The notes under the pieces were generated by a model, which saw only the letters and a list, made by a program, of their open reading frames with translations, was not told the DNA's origin and did not search any database. Shown in pieces: positions 24,821 through 33,814 of a DNA stretch of 54,878 bases. Positions within the stretch are counted from its first letter, which is position 1, and the number at the start of each line of letters is the position of its first letter. The DNA is from CAZYWA01 sp964650975 [NCBI: uncultured bacterium]. GTDB lineage: Bacteria > JADJOY01. The stretch spans positions 1 to 54,878 of the forward strand of contig CAZYWA010000003.1 of the NCBI GenBank assembly GCA_964650975.1. The letters are read 5' to 3'. The position numbers and the translations under genes were made by a program.

Positions 24821-27800
24821 CTAATATTTGATCAGCAGGTCGGCGGGAAGCTGATCGATCACGACCAGCCGGTCGCCGACCGATTTGACGCCCGGCTGGC
24901 TGGCCTCGATCCCCGCGATCGACTTGTCGAGCGGCGACTCGAGCACGATCTTCCCCGGCGGCACCGCGAGCCCCGGCTGGATTCGCACCCGGATCCGGGT
25001 GGGTGATTCCGCGGTGATCGAGTAGCTGAGCGGACCGTAGAACGTCGGCAAGCGCTTCACCTGGACCCCCGGGGTCGCGAGCACCCACTCGGCCGGCAGA
25101 CCGGCTCCCAGCACCAGCGCCTGATCGGACTCGCGCTCGAAGGCGAACGCGTCGCGCACCGCTCCCACGAATCCCGCGGCCACCCAGGTGTGCGGCATGT
25201 CGCCGATGAAGCGCGGCGCGTCGGCGTCGCGCCACACGATCTCGGCCCATTCGTTCCACTCGCGTGGGCGGCGGTCGCCGAGCAGCCGCGCCAAGAGGTC
25301 CATCGCCTCCCCACGCCGGCCGAGCCGGATCAGCGCGTCGGCGTTTCGCATCTCGTACGGCGAGTAGCTTTCCCAGTCGCCGGTTTGCTGGCGGTGCTGG
25401 ACCTCCTCCTGGTAGCGATCGATGGTCTTCTCGAGGAGCGCGTGTACCTCGGGGCCAAGATCGAGGTCGAGCACCAGCGCGATCGCGGTGGAGGTGGGGT
25501 CGAAATCGCCCAGCTCGACCGAGCCAGGGACGTACTCGAGGTGCTGGCGCGCGACGGTGCTCAGGATCGACGCGGTGAGCGTCTCGCGGAACGAATCACG
25601 CAAGTCCGCGTAGCGCCGCGCGTGCTCGTCGTCTCCCAGCAGCGCCGCGAGCTCGGCCGCGTCCATGAGCCCGCGCAGCGCGAAGAAATCGTCCCAGTAG
25701 GAATGCACCGGATGCGCCGAGTAGCCCTCGTGGCTGATCGACTCGGGCAGGAGGCCGTAGCGGTCGATGTGGTCGGGAGTCCGGTAGAGCTCGGTCATCT
25801 GGGTCTGGCGCAGGTTCGCCATGTAGTCGACGGCGCGCACCACGTGCGGCCAGAGCTCCCACACGAAGCCCACGTCGCGGGTGAAACGGTAGTAGTCGGC
25901 CACGGTGTGGATGAAGGCGCCGGGGCTGTCGTGCTCCAGCGTGGGATCGGCTCCGCGCCGGTCGATGCAGCACGGAATCATGCCGTCCGGGGCCTGATAG
26001 CTCGCGTACCAGCGAAGGAACTCGCGGACCTCGGCGGTGAAGCCGTTGCGCAGGAGCGCGGCCGAGCTGATGGTGCCGTCGCGGATCCACGAGCGGGCGT
26101 AGGTGCGCGAGCCGGGCTGCAACGCCGGGCCGTCACGGTTGATCAGCGTGTAGGCGAGGGTGCTGCGCAGCGTGTCGACGTAATCGCGCGCCACGTCGGG
26201 CACGCCGATCTCGACCCGGCCGAGCAGTTGCCGCCAGCTCGAGGCGGTGCGGTCGAGAGCCTGGGCGAAGGTCCGCGGTTCGATCTCGACGGCCCCGGAG
26301 CTGGGATGAAACGGAACCGCGATGTCCACCTCCGTCGAGGTTCCCGCGGCCAGATAGAGGTTGTACTGGAACGCGGCGGAGGCGAGGCCGAACGGGTCGT
26401 ACGCGTGGTTCTGCAGCGGCACGTCTCCCGCCAGCACGTAGCGGCTGATGCTGCCTTGCTCGAAGCTCGCGGCGCCGGCGCGGTCGACCGGCGTCAGCGA
26501 CTGCACCACGTTCCCGTCGAGGCGCGCGGTGTTCCCTTCCATGCGGATGTCCTGCACGTGCGCGACGCCGCCGCTCATGTTGAGGTTCTGCCAGGGTGGC
26601 AGCACCTGGAACGGGCGCATCGCCAGGAAGAGCTGCACCGGCGCCTCGTCGGTGCCCTGATTCTCCAGGCGGTAGCGCGCAAACAGCACCGAGCTTCCCG
26701 CGTCGCCCGAGGCCACCGCGGTGATGGTGAGCAGCAGTGAGCCCGCTCGCCACACCACGGATGGAATGGGCAGATATCCGTCCTCCAGCCGATGGGTGAT
26801 CTCGGCGTCGGCCCAGGTGATGGGGCCGGAGTCGGTCCGCAGGAAGGGCTCGATCGAAAGTGTGCCGCGACCCAACTCGAGCATGCCGTCGGCGTTGAGC
26901 GTCGCTTCCTTCGAGTCCCCCGCGGCGCCCACCACCGTCCAGTAGGTCTGCTTGCCCAGCAGGTAGCGCGGGAAGGCCCCGCGCGACGTCTCGGCGGCGA
27001 TCGCCTCGAAGAACTGGTTGGGCGACGCCGAGAACGAATACGGCTTGATCGAGATCTCGGTGATGCCGTAACCGCGGCCGCGGCTCGACCGCTGCATCGA
27101 GATCCTCAAGTAGCGCGATTCGGCGTCCGGCATGTAGACGTAGACGCGCCCGCCGTCGCCGGTGGTGGTCTTGAAGGCCGGCGTCCATTCGTTGCCGTCG
27201 AGGGACCACTCGATCGCGTACTGGGTCGCGTAGTCGTCGTGGTCCCAGTCGAGGGTCAGGCCGCCGTATTCGAGGTTCTCGCCGAAATCGAGCGTGAGCT
27301 GCTGATCGCGGGGAAGCGGCTTGCTCTTCCAGGCGGTGTCGGGCTTGAGGTCGAGCACGTTGGCCGGCTCGAATCCGTCGCGGTACGACGACGCATCGAC
27401 GTGCGGCTCGAGGTGCTCGGTGGAGGTCGGTTCGCGCTTCTCGAAGGCCAGATCGTCGAGCCACACGGTTCCCTGGCCGCCTTCGTTGGCGACGATCGCG
27501 ATCTCGATCGAGCCGAGCTTGGTCAGGTCGGCGTTGGTCCGGCCCCACGCGAACTCGAGCCGCGAGCGACGGATCGTGACCTTCTGCCACTCGACCGGGA
27601 AGGAGTAATCGCGCTCCTTCCTCCACCACACGCGCTGTCCGGCGGGGTCGACGGTCTTGAACTCGAAGTCGTTGTGCGGCCCCTCGCCGCGCAGCTGGAA
27701 GCTGAACGCGTAGTTGGCGGGCAGATCGAGCGGGAAGGCCTTGTGCAGGATCACGTAGCCGCGGCCGCGGCTCAGGTCGTAATCGATGCGCATGGCGCTG

Positions 27801-28012
27801 CCGTTGGGACCCGGGACCAGCTGCAGCTTGACGTGCGCGCCCTCGGAGGCGCTGGTGCTCCAGCCGTCGAGGGTGTCGAACGAGTCGAGGATCACGCTCG
27901 AAGCTCGGACGTCGGAGGAAGCGAGATCGAGGCCCAGGGCGAGCAACAGGGCCAGCGCCAGGGTCGCGCGCCGGCGCGGCACGGAGCCAACCGTCCGTTC
28001 ATCGCGGGTCAT
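24821..28012 (-). CDS. Exported discoidin-domain (alpha/alpha)6-barrel glycosidase-like protein
   Basis: The protein has 1063 aa. ATG 28012 overlaps the permease stop (ATGA). The signal peptide is RRRATLALALLLALGLDLASSDVRA. Residues about 30-190 form a jelly-roll carbohydrate-binding-like module (SFDTLDGWSTSASEGAHVKL), and about 200-320 an F5/8 type C discoidin domain (LDFGENLEYGGLTLDWD, YLRISMQRSSRGRGYGITEI). Then comes a beta-sandwich and a six-hairpin barrel from about 650, with SRTYARSWIRDGTISSAALLRNG, APDGMIPCCIDRRG and LEHDSPGAFIHTVADYYRF. The RDG and E/D-rich segments resemble inverting glycosidases (GH15/GH94-like clan), but no family can be named. It is probably periplasmic and acts on the glucan handled by the operon. 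Confidence 0.75.
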   Translation of the reverse strand: MTRDERTVGSVPRRRATLALALLLALGLDLASSDVRASSVILDSFDTLDGWSTSASEGAHVKLQLVPGPNGSAMRIDYDLSRGRGYVILHKAFPLDLPANYAFSFQLRGEGPHNDFEFKTVDPAGQRVWWRKERDYSFPVEWQKVTIRRSRLEFAWGRTNADLTKLGSIEIAIVANEGGQGTVWLDDLAFEKREPTSTEHLEPHVDASSYRDGFEPANVLDLKPDTAWKSKPLPRDQQLTLDFGENLEYGGLTLDWDHDDYATQYAIEWSLDGNEWTPAFKTTTGDGGRVYVYMPDAESRYLRISMQRSSRGRGYGITEISIKPYSFSASPNQFFEAIAAETSRGAFPRYLLGKQTYWTVVGAAGDSKEATLNADGMLELGRGTLSIEPFLRTDSGPITWADAEITHRLEDGYLPIPSVVWRAGSLLLTITAVASGDAGSSVLFARYRLENQGTDEAPVQLFLAMRPFQVLPPWQNLNMSGGVAHVQDIRMEGNTARLDGNVVQSLTPVDRAGAASFEQGSISRYVLAGDVPLQNHAYDPFGLASAAFQYNLYLAAGTSTEVDIAVPFHPSSGAVEIEPRTFAQALDRTASSWRQLLGRVEIGVPDVARDYVDTLRSTLAYTLINRDGPALQPGSRTYARSWIRDGTISSAALLRNGFTAEVREFLRWYASYQAPDGMIPCCIDRRGADPTLEHDSPGAFIHTVADYYRFTRDVGFVWELWPHVVRAVDYMANLRQTQMTELYRTPDHIDRYGLLPESISHEGYSAHPVHSYWDDFFALRGLMDAAELAALLGDDEHARRYADLRDSFRETLTASILSTVARQHLEYVPGSVELGDFDPTSTAIALVLDLDLGPEVHALLEKTIDRYQEEVQHRQQTGDWESYSPYEMRNADALIRLGRRGEAMDLLARLLGDRRPREWNEWAEIVWRDADAPRFIGDMPHTWVAAGFVGAVRDAFAFERESDQALVLGAGLPAEWVLATPGVQVKRLPTFYGPLSYSITAESPTRIRVRIQPGLAVPPGKIVLESPLDKSIAGIEASQPGVKSVGDRLVVIDQLPADLLIKY

Positions 28013-28830
28013 CCTTTCACTCCGCCCGAGGTCAGCCCGGCGACGTAGAACCGCTGCAGCGCCACGAACAGCAGCACGACCGGCAGCACGGTTACGACGG
28101 CGCCGGCCATCATGAGCTCGGTATCCTGCACATGTTCGCCGGCCAGGTTCGCGAGCGCCACGGGCAGGGTGTAGAGCCGGTCGTCGGAGAGCACCACCAG
28201 CGGCCACAGGAAATCGTTCCATGCGCCCATGAACGTGAAGAGACCGAGGGTCACGAGGATCGGGGTCAGCAGCCGGAGTGCGATCGACCGGTAGATGCGG
28301 ATCTCGCCGGCGCCGTCGACACGCGCCGCGTCGAGGATGCTGCCTGGAATCGCCTGCGCGTGCTGGCGGATCAGGAAGATCCCGAACACGCTGGCGAGCC
28401 CGGGCACCACCACCCCGGCGAGGGTGTTGACCAGGCCCATCGCCTTGAGGAGCAAGAAGAGCGGCAGCATCGCCACCTGCGACGGGATCACCAGCGCCCC
28501 GAGCAGCACCCGGAAGATCCGGTCGCGCCCGGCGAAGTCGAGCTTGCCGAAGGCGTAGCCGGCCATCGAATTCACGACCAGCCCGATCGCCGTGATGGCG
28601 GAAGCGAGGCCGAGGCTGGTGAGCGCGTGGCGGCCCAGCGAGAGCCGGTCGAAGAGTGCCCGGTAGTGCTCCGCGGTGGGGTGGCTCGGCAGGAACCGTG
28701 GCGGCACGGCGCTCGCTTCACCGGTGGGCATCAGTGACGCGGAGATCATCCACAGGAAGGGCACCAGCGTCGCGAGCGCGCCGAGCGCGAGCAACGCGTT
28801 GAGGGCGCAGCGCGCCACGACGCCCTTCAA
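28009..28830 (-). CDS. ABC sugar permease, MalG type
   Basis: The protein has 273 aa from a TTG at 28830 that overlaps the previous stop (TTGA); a GTG at 28818 is an alternative. Six membrane segments run from ALNALLALGALATLVPFLWMISASLM, the typical MalG/CUT1 start, to the end. The EAA loop is IPGSILDAARVDGAGEIRIYRSIALRLLTPILVTLGLF (EAA...G pattern with D-A-A). LGLFTFMGAWNDFLWPLVVL is the characteristic late helix of this permease. It pairs with the upstream MalF-type permease and the sugar-binding lipoprotein to import oligosaccharides, presumably beta-1,2-glucooligosaccharides. Confidence 0.9.
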   Translation of the reverse strand: MKGVVARCALNALLALGALATLVPFLWMISASLMPTGEASAVPPRFLPSHPTAEHYRALFDRLSLGRHALTSLGLASAITAIGLVVNSMAGYAFGKLDFAGRDRIFRVLLGALVIPSQVAMLPLFLLLKAMGLVNTLAGVVVPGLASVFGIFLIRQHAQAIPGSILDAARVDGAGEIRIYRSIALRLLTPILVTLGLFTFMGAWNDFLWPLVVLSDDRLYTLPVALANLAGEHVQDTELMMAGAVVTVLPVVLLFVALQRFYVAGLTSGGVKG

Positions 28831-29738
28831 GCCGCCGTCCCCGCGGTGCCGCTCGCCTCGGGGACTCGCCGGCGAACTAGCATCTCGAGCCCGGTGAAGG
28901 CGAGGATGATCGCGAACAGCACGAACGCCACCGCGGCCGCGTAGCCCAGGTTCCACCACCGGAATCCTTGCTCGTACATGAGCAGCACCACGCTCAGCGT
29001 GCTCGATCCCGGGCCTCCTTGCGTCATCACGTAGGGCTCCGCGAAGAGCTGGAAGTATCCGGCGGCGGTGAGCACGGCGATGAGCAGGAACGTGGGCGCC
29101 AGCATCGGCATCGTGACGGCGCGCAGCTGCTGCCAGGCACTGGCTCCGTCGAGGCGGGCGGCCTCGTAGAGCCGCTCGGGGATCCCCTGGAGCCCCGCGA
29201 GGAAGATCAGCGTGTTGAAGCCGAAGTTCTTCCACACCGCGAGCAAGATGATCGCGGGCATCGCCCAGCGCGGATCGCCCAGCCAGTCGATCGGAGCGAC
29301 GCCGAACCAGCCGAGCACGTGATTCAGGAGACCGACGCGCGGGTGGTAGAGGTAGCGCCACACCACGGCCACCGCGACCAGCGTGGTCACGACCGGCAGG
29401 AAGAACACGGTCCGGAAGAAGGGCTTGAAGCGCGCGGCGCGCGCATCGAGCGCCAGCGCCGCCGCGAGCGACACCGCCACCGAGAGCGGTCCGCCGACGA
29501 ACACGAAATACGCGGTGTTGCGAAGCGCGATCCAGAACCGGGAGTCGTGCAGCAGGTGAGCGTAGTTGCCGAGTCCGATCCAGCGCAGCCGGTGCAGATC
29601 GGCGAGCGCGTAGATGTCGAAATCGGTGAAGCTCAGGATCAGCGCGGCGCCCACCGGCAGCGCGAAGAAGAGCCCGATTGCCGCGAGCGCCGGGCCTACC
29701 AGGAGCCACGCCGCCGGGGAGCGCTCGCTGCGCGTCAA
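28827..29738 (-). CDS. ABC sugar permease, MalF type
   Basis: The protein has 303 aa from a TTG start (MTRSERSPAAWLLVGPALAAIGLFF). About six membrane helices are present. The EAA loop IPERLYEAARLDGASAWQQLRAVTMPMLAPTFLL matches the binding-protein-dependent transport signature. The C-terminal YVMTQGGPGSSTLSVVLLMYEQGF block is conserved in UgpA/MalF-like CUT1 permeases. It starts 36 bp after the binding-protein stop and overlaps the MalG-type gene by 4 bp. The ATPase partner is probably the gene at 18744-19859. Confidence 0.92.
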   Translation of the reverse strand: MTRSERSPAAWLLVGPALAAIGLFFALPVGAALILSFTDFDIYALADLHRLRWIGLGNYAHLLHDSRFWIALRNTAYFVFVGGPLSVAVSLAAALALDARAARFKPFFRTVFFLPVVTTLVAVAVVWRYLYHPRVGLLNHVLGWFGVAPIDWLGDPRWAMPAIILLAVWKNFGFNTLIFLAGLQGIPERLYEAARLDGASAWQQLRAVTMPMLAPTFLLIAVLTAAGYFQLFAEPYVMTQGGPGSSTLSVVLLMYEQGFRWWNLGYAAAVAFVLFAIILAFTGLEMLVRRRVPEASGTAGTAA

Positions 29739-29774
29739 CGAGGCACCTGGCGTGGCGGGCGACCGGTGCGCGGC

Positions 29775-31091
29775 TCAGTGCGCATCCGCTCCCGGAGCAG
29801 GCTCGGGGTGATCGAGAAGCCAGCGGCGCTTCTCGAGGATGCGGTCGACGTCACGGTCGAGCCGGGCGAGACCGTCGTCGAGATCCTCATCGGCCCGGAT
29901 CATCGCTTCCGCGTGCTCACCTACCTTTGCAGCGATCTGCTCCCACTCGGGGATCTTCGGTGTTGCTCGCACCGATTGCAACTGGGAATGGAAGGCGCGC
30001 GCGCGTGGAGCGTCGGCGAGTCCGAGCGCGCGCCACACCGAATCGCGCGACGGTAAATCGCCGGTGAGACGGTAGAGCTCGGCTTGATGCGCCGGCTCGC
30101 TCAGGAACTCGATCAACCGCCACGCGTCGTCCTTGCGCGCCGTCGAGGCCGAGACCGCGAGGCTGGCACCTCCGGCGATCGACGGTCCGCCGTCACCGTC
30201 CGACGCGGCGGGCATCGGCATGGTGTCCCAGCTCGATTGAAGCTCGGCCGGGAGCCGGTGCGCCATCTCCGTCAGGTTCCAGGGCCCGGTCACGTAGAAC
30301 GTGAACGCTCCGCTCGCGAAACTCTGGTAGAGGTTTCCCGCGCTGGCCTCGGTGCCGCTGGGAGCCAGATGCTGCTGGAAGAGCGACAGGTACCAGGCGA
30401 ACGCCCGGCGCACCGGCGCGCTGCGGAAATTTCCGAACCGATCGCCGTCGCGCAGCAGCTCGCCGCCGGCGCCGAGCGCCAGGATCACCGGTACCTGCCA
30501 CTCGCGAGGCGGCAGCAGGATCGCGTGATGCTCGGAGTCGGGCGTCTTGGCCCGCAACCGATGCATGGCGTCGATCCACGCATCCCACGTGGGCGGCGCG
30601 TCCTGGACGCCCGCGGCCTCGAGCAAGTCGCGGCGATAGAACACCAGCCGCGTGTCCACGTACCAGGGAATTCCCCACGTCCCGCCCTCGATCACGTTGG
30701 TGTCGAGGACGCCGGCGAAGAAGTCGGCGCGGTCGATCGCGCGGCTGCCGCTCAGGAATGCATCGAGGGACGCGATCGCGTGCAGCTCGCGGAGCTCGGG
30801 AAGCCAGGTGTTTCCCGCCTGAAACACGTCGGGCATGGCGCCGCCGACGAAGGCGGTGAGCAGCTTCTCGTGCGCCGCGCTCCACGGGATCTGCTGCACC
30901 CGCACGTGAATGCCGGGATGCGCGCGCTCGAACGACGGCACCAGCTTCGCGGCCGCGTCGCCCTCGCTGCCCATCGCCCAGAACGTGAGCTGGTGGGGAT
31001 CGCTACGCGTGCAGGCCCCGAGCATCAGCACCGCCGATGCCGCGACGATGCGCGTCAGCCGGATGCTGAGAAGCCCGCGTCGACCTTTCAC
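29775..31091 (-). CDS. Extracellular sugar-binding lipoprotein of the ABC importer
   Basis: The protein has 438 aa from GTG 31091, overlapping the opgH stop (GTGA). The signal ends VLMLGACTRS (lipobox LGAC). The mature protein has a CUT1 solute-binding pattern: LTFWAMGSEGDAAAKLVPSFERAHPGIHVRVQQIPW, KLLTAFVGGAMPDVFQAGNTWLPEL, WGIPWYVDTRLVFYRRDLLEAAGV and GAFTFYVTGPWNL. It captures an oligosaccharide in the periplasm. Position directly after opgH, and ahead of both permeases and the GH94 enzyme, points to beta-1,2-glucan fragments as ligand, although that specificity is inferred. Confidence 0.92.
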   Translation of the reverse strand: MKGRRGLLSIRLTRIVAASAVLMLGACTRSDPHQLTFWAMGSEGDAAAKLVPSFERAHPGIHVRVQQIPWSAAHEKLLTAFVGGAMPDVFQAGNTWLPELRELHAIASLDAFLSGSRAIDRADFFAGVLDTNVIEGGTWGIPWYVDTRLVFYRRDLLEAAGVQDAPPTWDAWIDAMHRLRAKTPDSEHHAILLPPREWQVPVILALGAGGELLRDGDRFGNFRSAPVRRAFAWYLSLFQQHLAPSGTEASAGNLYQSFASGAFTFYVTGPWNLTEMAHRLPAELQSSWDTMPMPAASDGDGGPSIAGGASLAVSASTARKDDAWRLIEFLSEPAHQAELYRLTGDLPSRDSVWRALGLADAPRARAFHSQLQSVRATPKIPEWEQIAAKVGEHAEAMIRADEDLDDGLARLDRDVDRILEKRRWLLDHPEPAPGADAH

Positions 31092-33814
31092 GCGGTTCCG
31101 GGATGGGCACCCGGGCGGCCCCAGCGCGCCGCGTCGAAGCGGTCGGGCAAGCTCCACGCCCGCTCGTGAAGCTCGTCGATCGCGGCGGGGTCCTGCATGA
31201 GGTAGCGGCGCTGCTTGCTCGAGAGCACGTGCGGGCCTTCGCGCAGCGCGCGATCGATGAGCTTGCGGCGCGCGGCGCGCACGCCCGGCCGGACCCGGCG
31301 CCGGCGCCCGGCCACGGCGCGGTGCAGCGCGTTGACGTAGGGATCGACCACCGCGCGCACGAATCCGTCGTGCTCGGCGGTCGGGAGGGCGGCCTTGTGC
31401 GCCTCCGCCACGCTCATGAGCTCGTGCAGCGCGACGAGCTCGGGCGGCGACGAATACTCCTCCGGAGTCACGAAGAGATGCATCCGCCGCGCGCGGGCCC
31501 CGGCGGTGGCGCGGCTGGTCCACACCGACATCGGCACCGACAGTACCAGCGCGCCGACGATCGGCATCAGCCACCAGAAATATCCCGGGTTGAGCCAGTA
31601 GAGCCCGGCTCCCCAGACGCTCGCGAACAGCGTGTCGAAGCCGTGGTGGCGCAGCGCCTCGCCCCAGGACGTGTCGCTCTCGTCGCGGCTTCCCGATTTC
31701 CAGCCGACGGTGCGCCCCAAGAGGTTCATCACGACGTAGCGGCTGTGAAACACCATGCGGATCGGCGCCAGGAGGCTCGACACCAGGATCTCCACCACCA
31801 CGCTGCCGAGCAATCCGAAGAACCCGCCGAACTGGCGGGTCTGACGTCGCTTGAAGATCACCAGCATCAGGCTCAGGAGCTTGGGCAAGAACAAGATCAC
31901 GGCGGTGACCGCGGCCAGCGACAGCGCCCAGTCGGGCCGCCAGATCGGCCACTCGGGGAAGAGACCGCGGCCGTGCGGGAAGTACTCGGGCGGGCGGAGC
32001 TTGTTGAGCACCGCCTCGATGGTGCTGAGTGCCAGGAACGTGAACCAGAGGAGCGCCGACACGTAGGAAAGCGCTCCGTTCAGGAACAGCATGCGGTGGG
32101 CACCGAAGAATCCCTCGGTGAAGAGCAGCCGCAGGTGCTGCAAGTTGCCCTGGCACCAGCGGCGGTCGCGCTTCATTTCCTCGAGCAGCGTGCTCGGGAC
32201 CTCCTCGTAGCTGCCGCCCAGGTCGTACGCGAGCCACAGCGTCCAGCCGGCGCGTCCCAGCAGCGCCGCTTCCACGAAGTCGTGGCTCAGGATCTCGCCA
32301 CCCAGCGGCTCGCTGCCCGGCAGTCGCGGCAGGCCGCAATGGTCCATGAACGGCTTCACGCGCACGATCGTGTTGTGGCCCCAGTACTGCCCTTCGCCGA
32401 GCTGCCAGTAATGGAGACCGGCGGCGAACATGGGACCGTAGACGCGGCTCGAGAACTGCTGGATCCGCGCCAGCAGCGATTTCCGGTTCACCGCCGCAGG
32501 CACGGTCTGGATCATGGCGGCGTCGGGATGGCGCTCCGCGAGGTCGACCAGGCGGGTGAGAGTCTCGCCCGCCATGAGGCTGTCGGCGTCGAGGGTGATC
32601 ATGTACTCGTAGCGGCTTCCCCAGCGGCGCAGGAAGTCACCGACGTTGCCGCTCTTCCTCTCGATCCGCACCTTGCGGCGCCGGTAGAAGATGCGCCCGA
32701 AGCCGTTGGTGGCGCGGCACCAGTCGAACCAGGCCTCCATCTCGTGCGCGGCAAGCGTCGGATCCGCGGTGTCGCTGAGCACGAAGAAGTGGAACTCGCG
32801 GCCGCGTCCGGTGCGTTCCAGCGAGTCGTGGATCGCACGCAGGCCGCTGAACACCCGCTCCACCGGCTCGTTGCAGATCGGCATGATGATCGCGGTGCGG
32901 GCCGCGAGCGCTTCCTCCGGCCAGGGTGGCCGCCCGGCCTGGCCGTGCTCGGAATCGCCGCTGGTGGATGGCTCGATGTTGGTGATCGCGAACCGGTCGC
33001 GGCGCTTGACGAGCGTCCAGAAGCCGAGGGTCGCGGTCCAGAATCCGATCGAGATCCAGCCGAAGAGCGCGCCGAAGAACACCACGATCGCGATCTCGAG
33101 GCGGGTCCGGCCTTGATAGGGCAGCACCACTGCCATGAAATTGCTGGCGATCACGGTGGGGATCAGGATCAAGAGCAGCAGCAAGATCCGGCGCCGCCGC
33201 GCGACCCGCGTCCACGGCATCTTCTTGCGGATCTGGCGGAGGTCGACCGGTTTGGGTCCGGTGGCGGCTCTCGATCTTCCGAAGAGCCTGCGGAACCAGC
33301 GCCGGACCAGGCGTCGTTCCAGCGTCACGTCGGAGTGCATCGAGCGGCGGAAGACCAGCGGCGTCGACCGCAACGGCTCGCCCGGCGGCGCCGGGGAGCT
33401 CGGCCTCTCGACCGTGCCGGGCTTGCCTCGTCCCGCGTGGGCCAGCCGCCATGCCAGGAAGGCGTCGTCGGCCGACTCGGCGGAGGCCGCGGCGGGATAG
33501 GTCTCCCTCACGACCTCGCGCAGCGAGCGCCAGGTCTCGAGCACCGCGTCGCCGTCGGGCGGCCAGGGGCGGTCGAGAGTGCGCTGGATTGCCGCGGTCG
33601 CGAGCCGCTCCCGTGCTTCCCCGTCGATACCGAGCGCCTCGAGGTACGCGCGAGCACGCTCGTGCGCTTCCTTCCAGTCCTGGAGGACGTGCTCTTGAGG
33701 CAGCGACAGCACACGCGGGCCAGCCGCTCGGGGCGTGGGCTCGGTGGGGGCGATCGCGGGTGCCGGGTCGGCGGGCAGCGAAGCCGGTTTCACGGCTGGA
33801 TCAGGTACGTCCAC
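31088..33814 (-). CDS. opgH: Glucans biosynthesis glucosyltransferase OpgH (MdoH)
   Basis: The protein has 908 aa, close to E. coli OpgH in size. It is a GT2 glycosyltransferase with about eight membrane helices around a cytosolic catalytic domain: IIMPICNEPVERVFSGL (first strand), YMITLDADSLMAGETL with the DxD at about residues 409-411, GGEILSHDFVEAALL holding the catalytic Asp, and EEMKRDRRWCQGNLQHLRL, the QxxRW-type motif. It polymerises UDP-glucose into the beta-1,2-linked backbone of osmoregulated periplasmic glucans and translocates it. The N-terminal about 130 residues are divergent from the E. coli form. It overlaps opgG by 25 bp upstream and the binding-protein gene by 4 bp downstream. 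Confidence 0.95.
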   Translation of the reverse strand: MDVPDPAVKPASLPADPAPAIAPTEPTPRAAGPRVLSLPQEHVLQDWKEAHERARAYLEALGIDGEARERLATAAIQRTLDRPWPPDGDAVLETWRSLREVVRETYPAAASAESADDAFLAWRLAHAGRGKPGTVERPSSPAPPGEPLRSTPLVFRRSMHSDVTLERRLVRRWFRRLFGRSRAATGPKPVDLRQIRKKMPWTRVARRRRILLLLLILIPTVIASNFMAVVLPYQGRTRLEIAIVVFFGALFGWISIGFWTATLGFWTLVKRRDRFAITNIEPSTSGDSEHGQAGRPPWPEEALAARTAIIMPICNEPVERVFSGLRAIHDSLERTGRGREFHFFVLSDTADPTLAAHEMEAWFDWCRATNGFGRIFYRRRKVRIERKSGNVGDFLRRWGSRYEYMITLDADSLMAGETLTRLVDLAERHPDAAMIQTVPAAVNRKSLLARIQQFSSRVYGPMFAAGLHYWQLGEGQYWGHNTIVRVKPFMDHCGLPRLPGSEPLGGEILSHDFVEAALLGRAGWTLWLAYDLGGSYEEVPSTLLEEMKRDRRWCQGNLQHLRLLFTEGFFGAHRMLFLNGALSYVSALLWFTFLALSTIEAVLNKLRPPEYFPHGRGLFPEWPIWRPDWALSLAAVTAVILFLPKLLSLMLVIFKRRQTRQFGGFFGLLGSVVVEILVSSLLAPIRMVFHSRYVVMNLLGRTVGWKSGSRDESDTSWGEALRHHGFDTLFASVWGAGLYWLNPGYFWWLMPIVGALVLSVPMSVWTSRATAGARARRMHLFVTPEEYSSPPELVALHELMSVAEAHKAALPTAEHDGFVRAVVDPYVNALHRAVAGRRRRVRPGVRAARRKLIDRALREGPHVLSSKQRRYLMQDPAAIDELHERAWSLPDRFDAARWGRPGAHPGTA

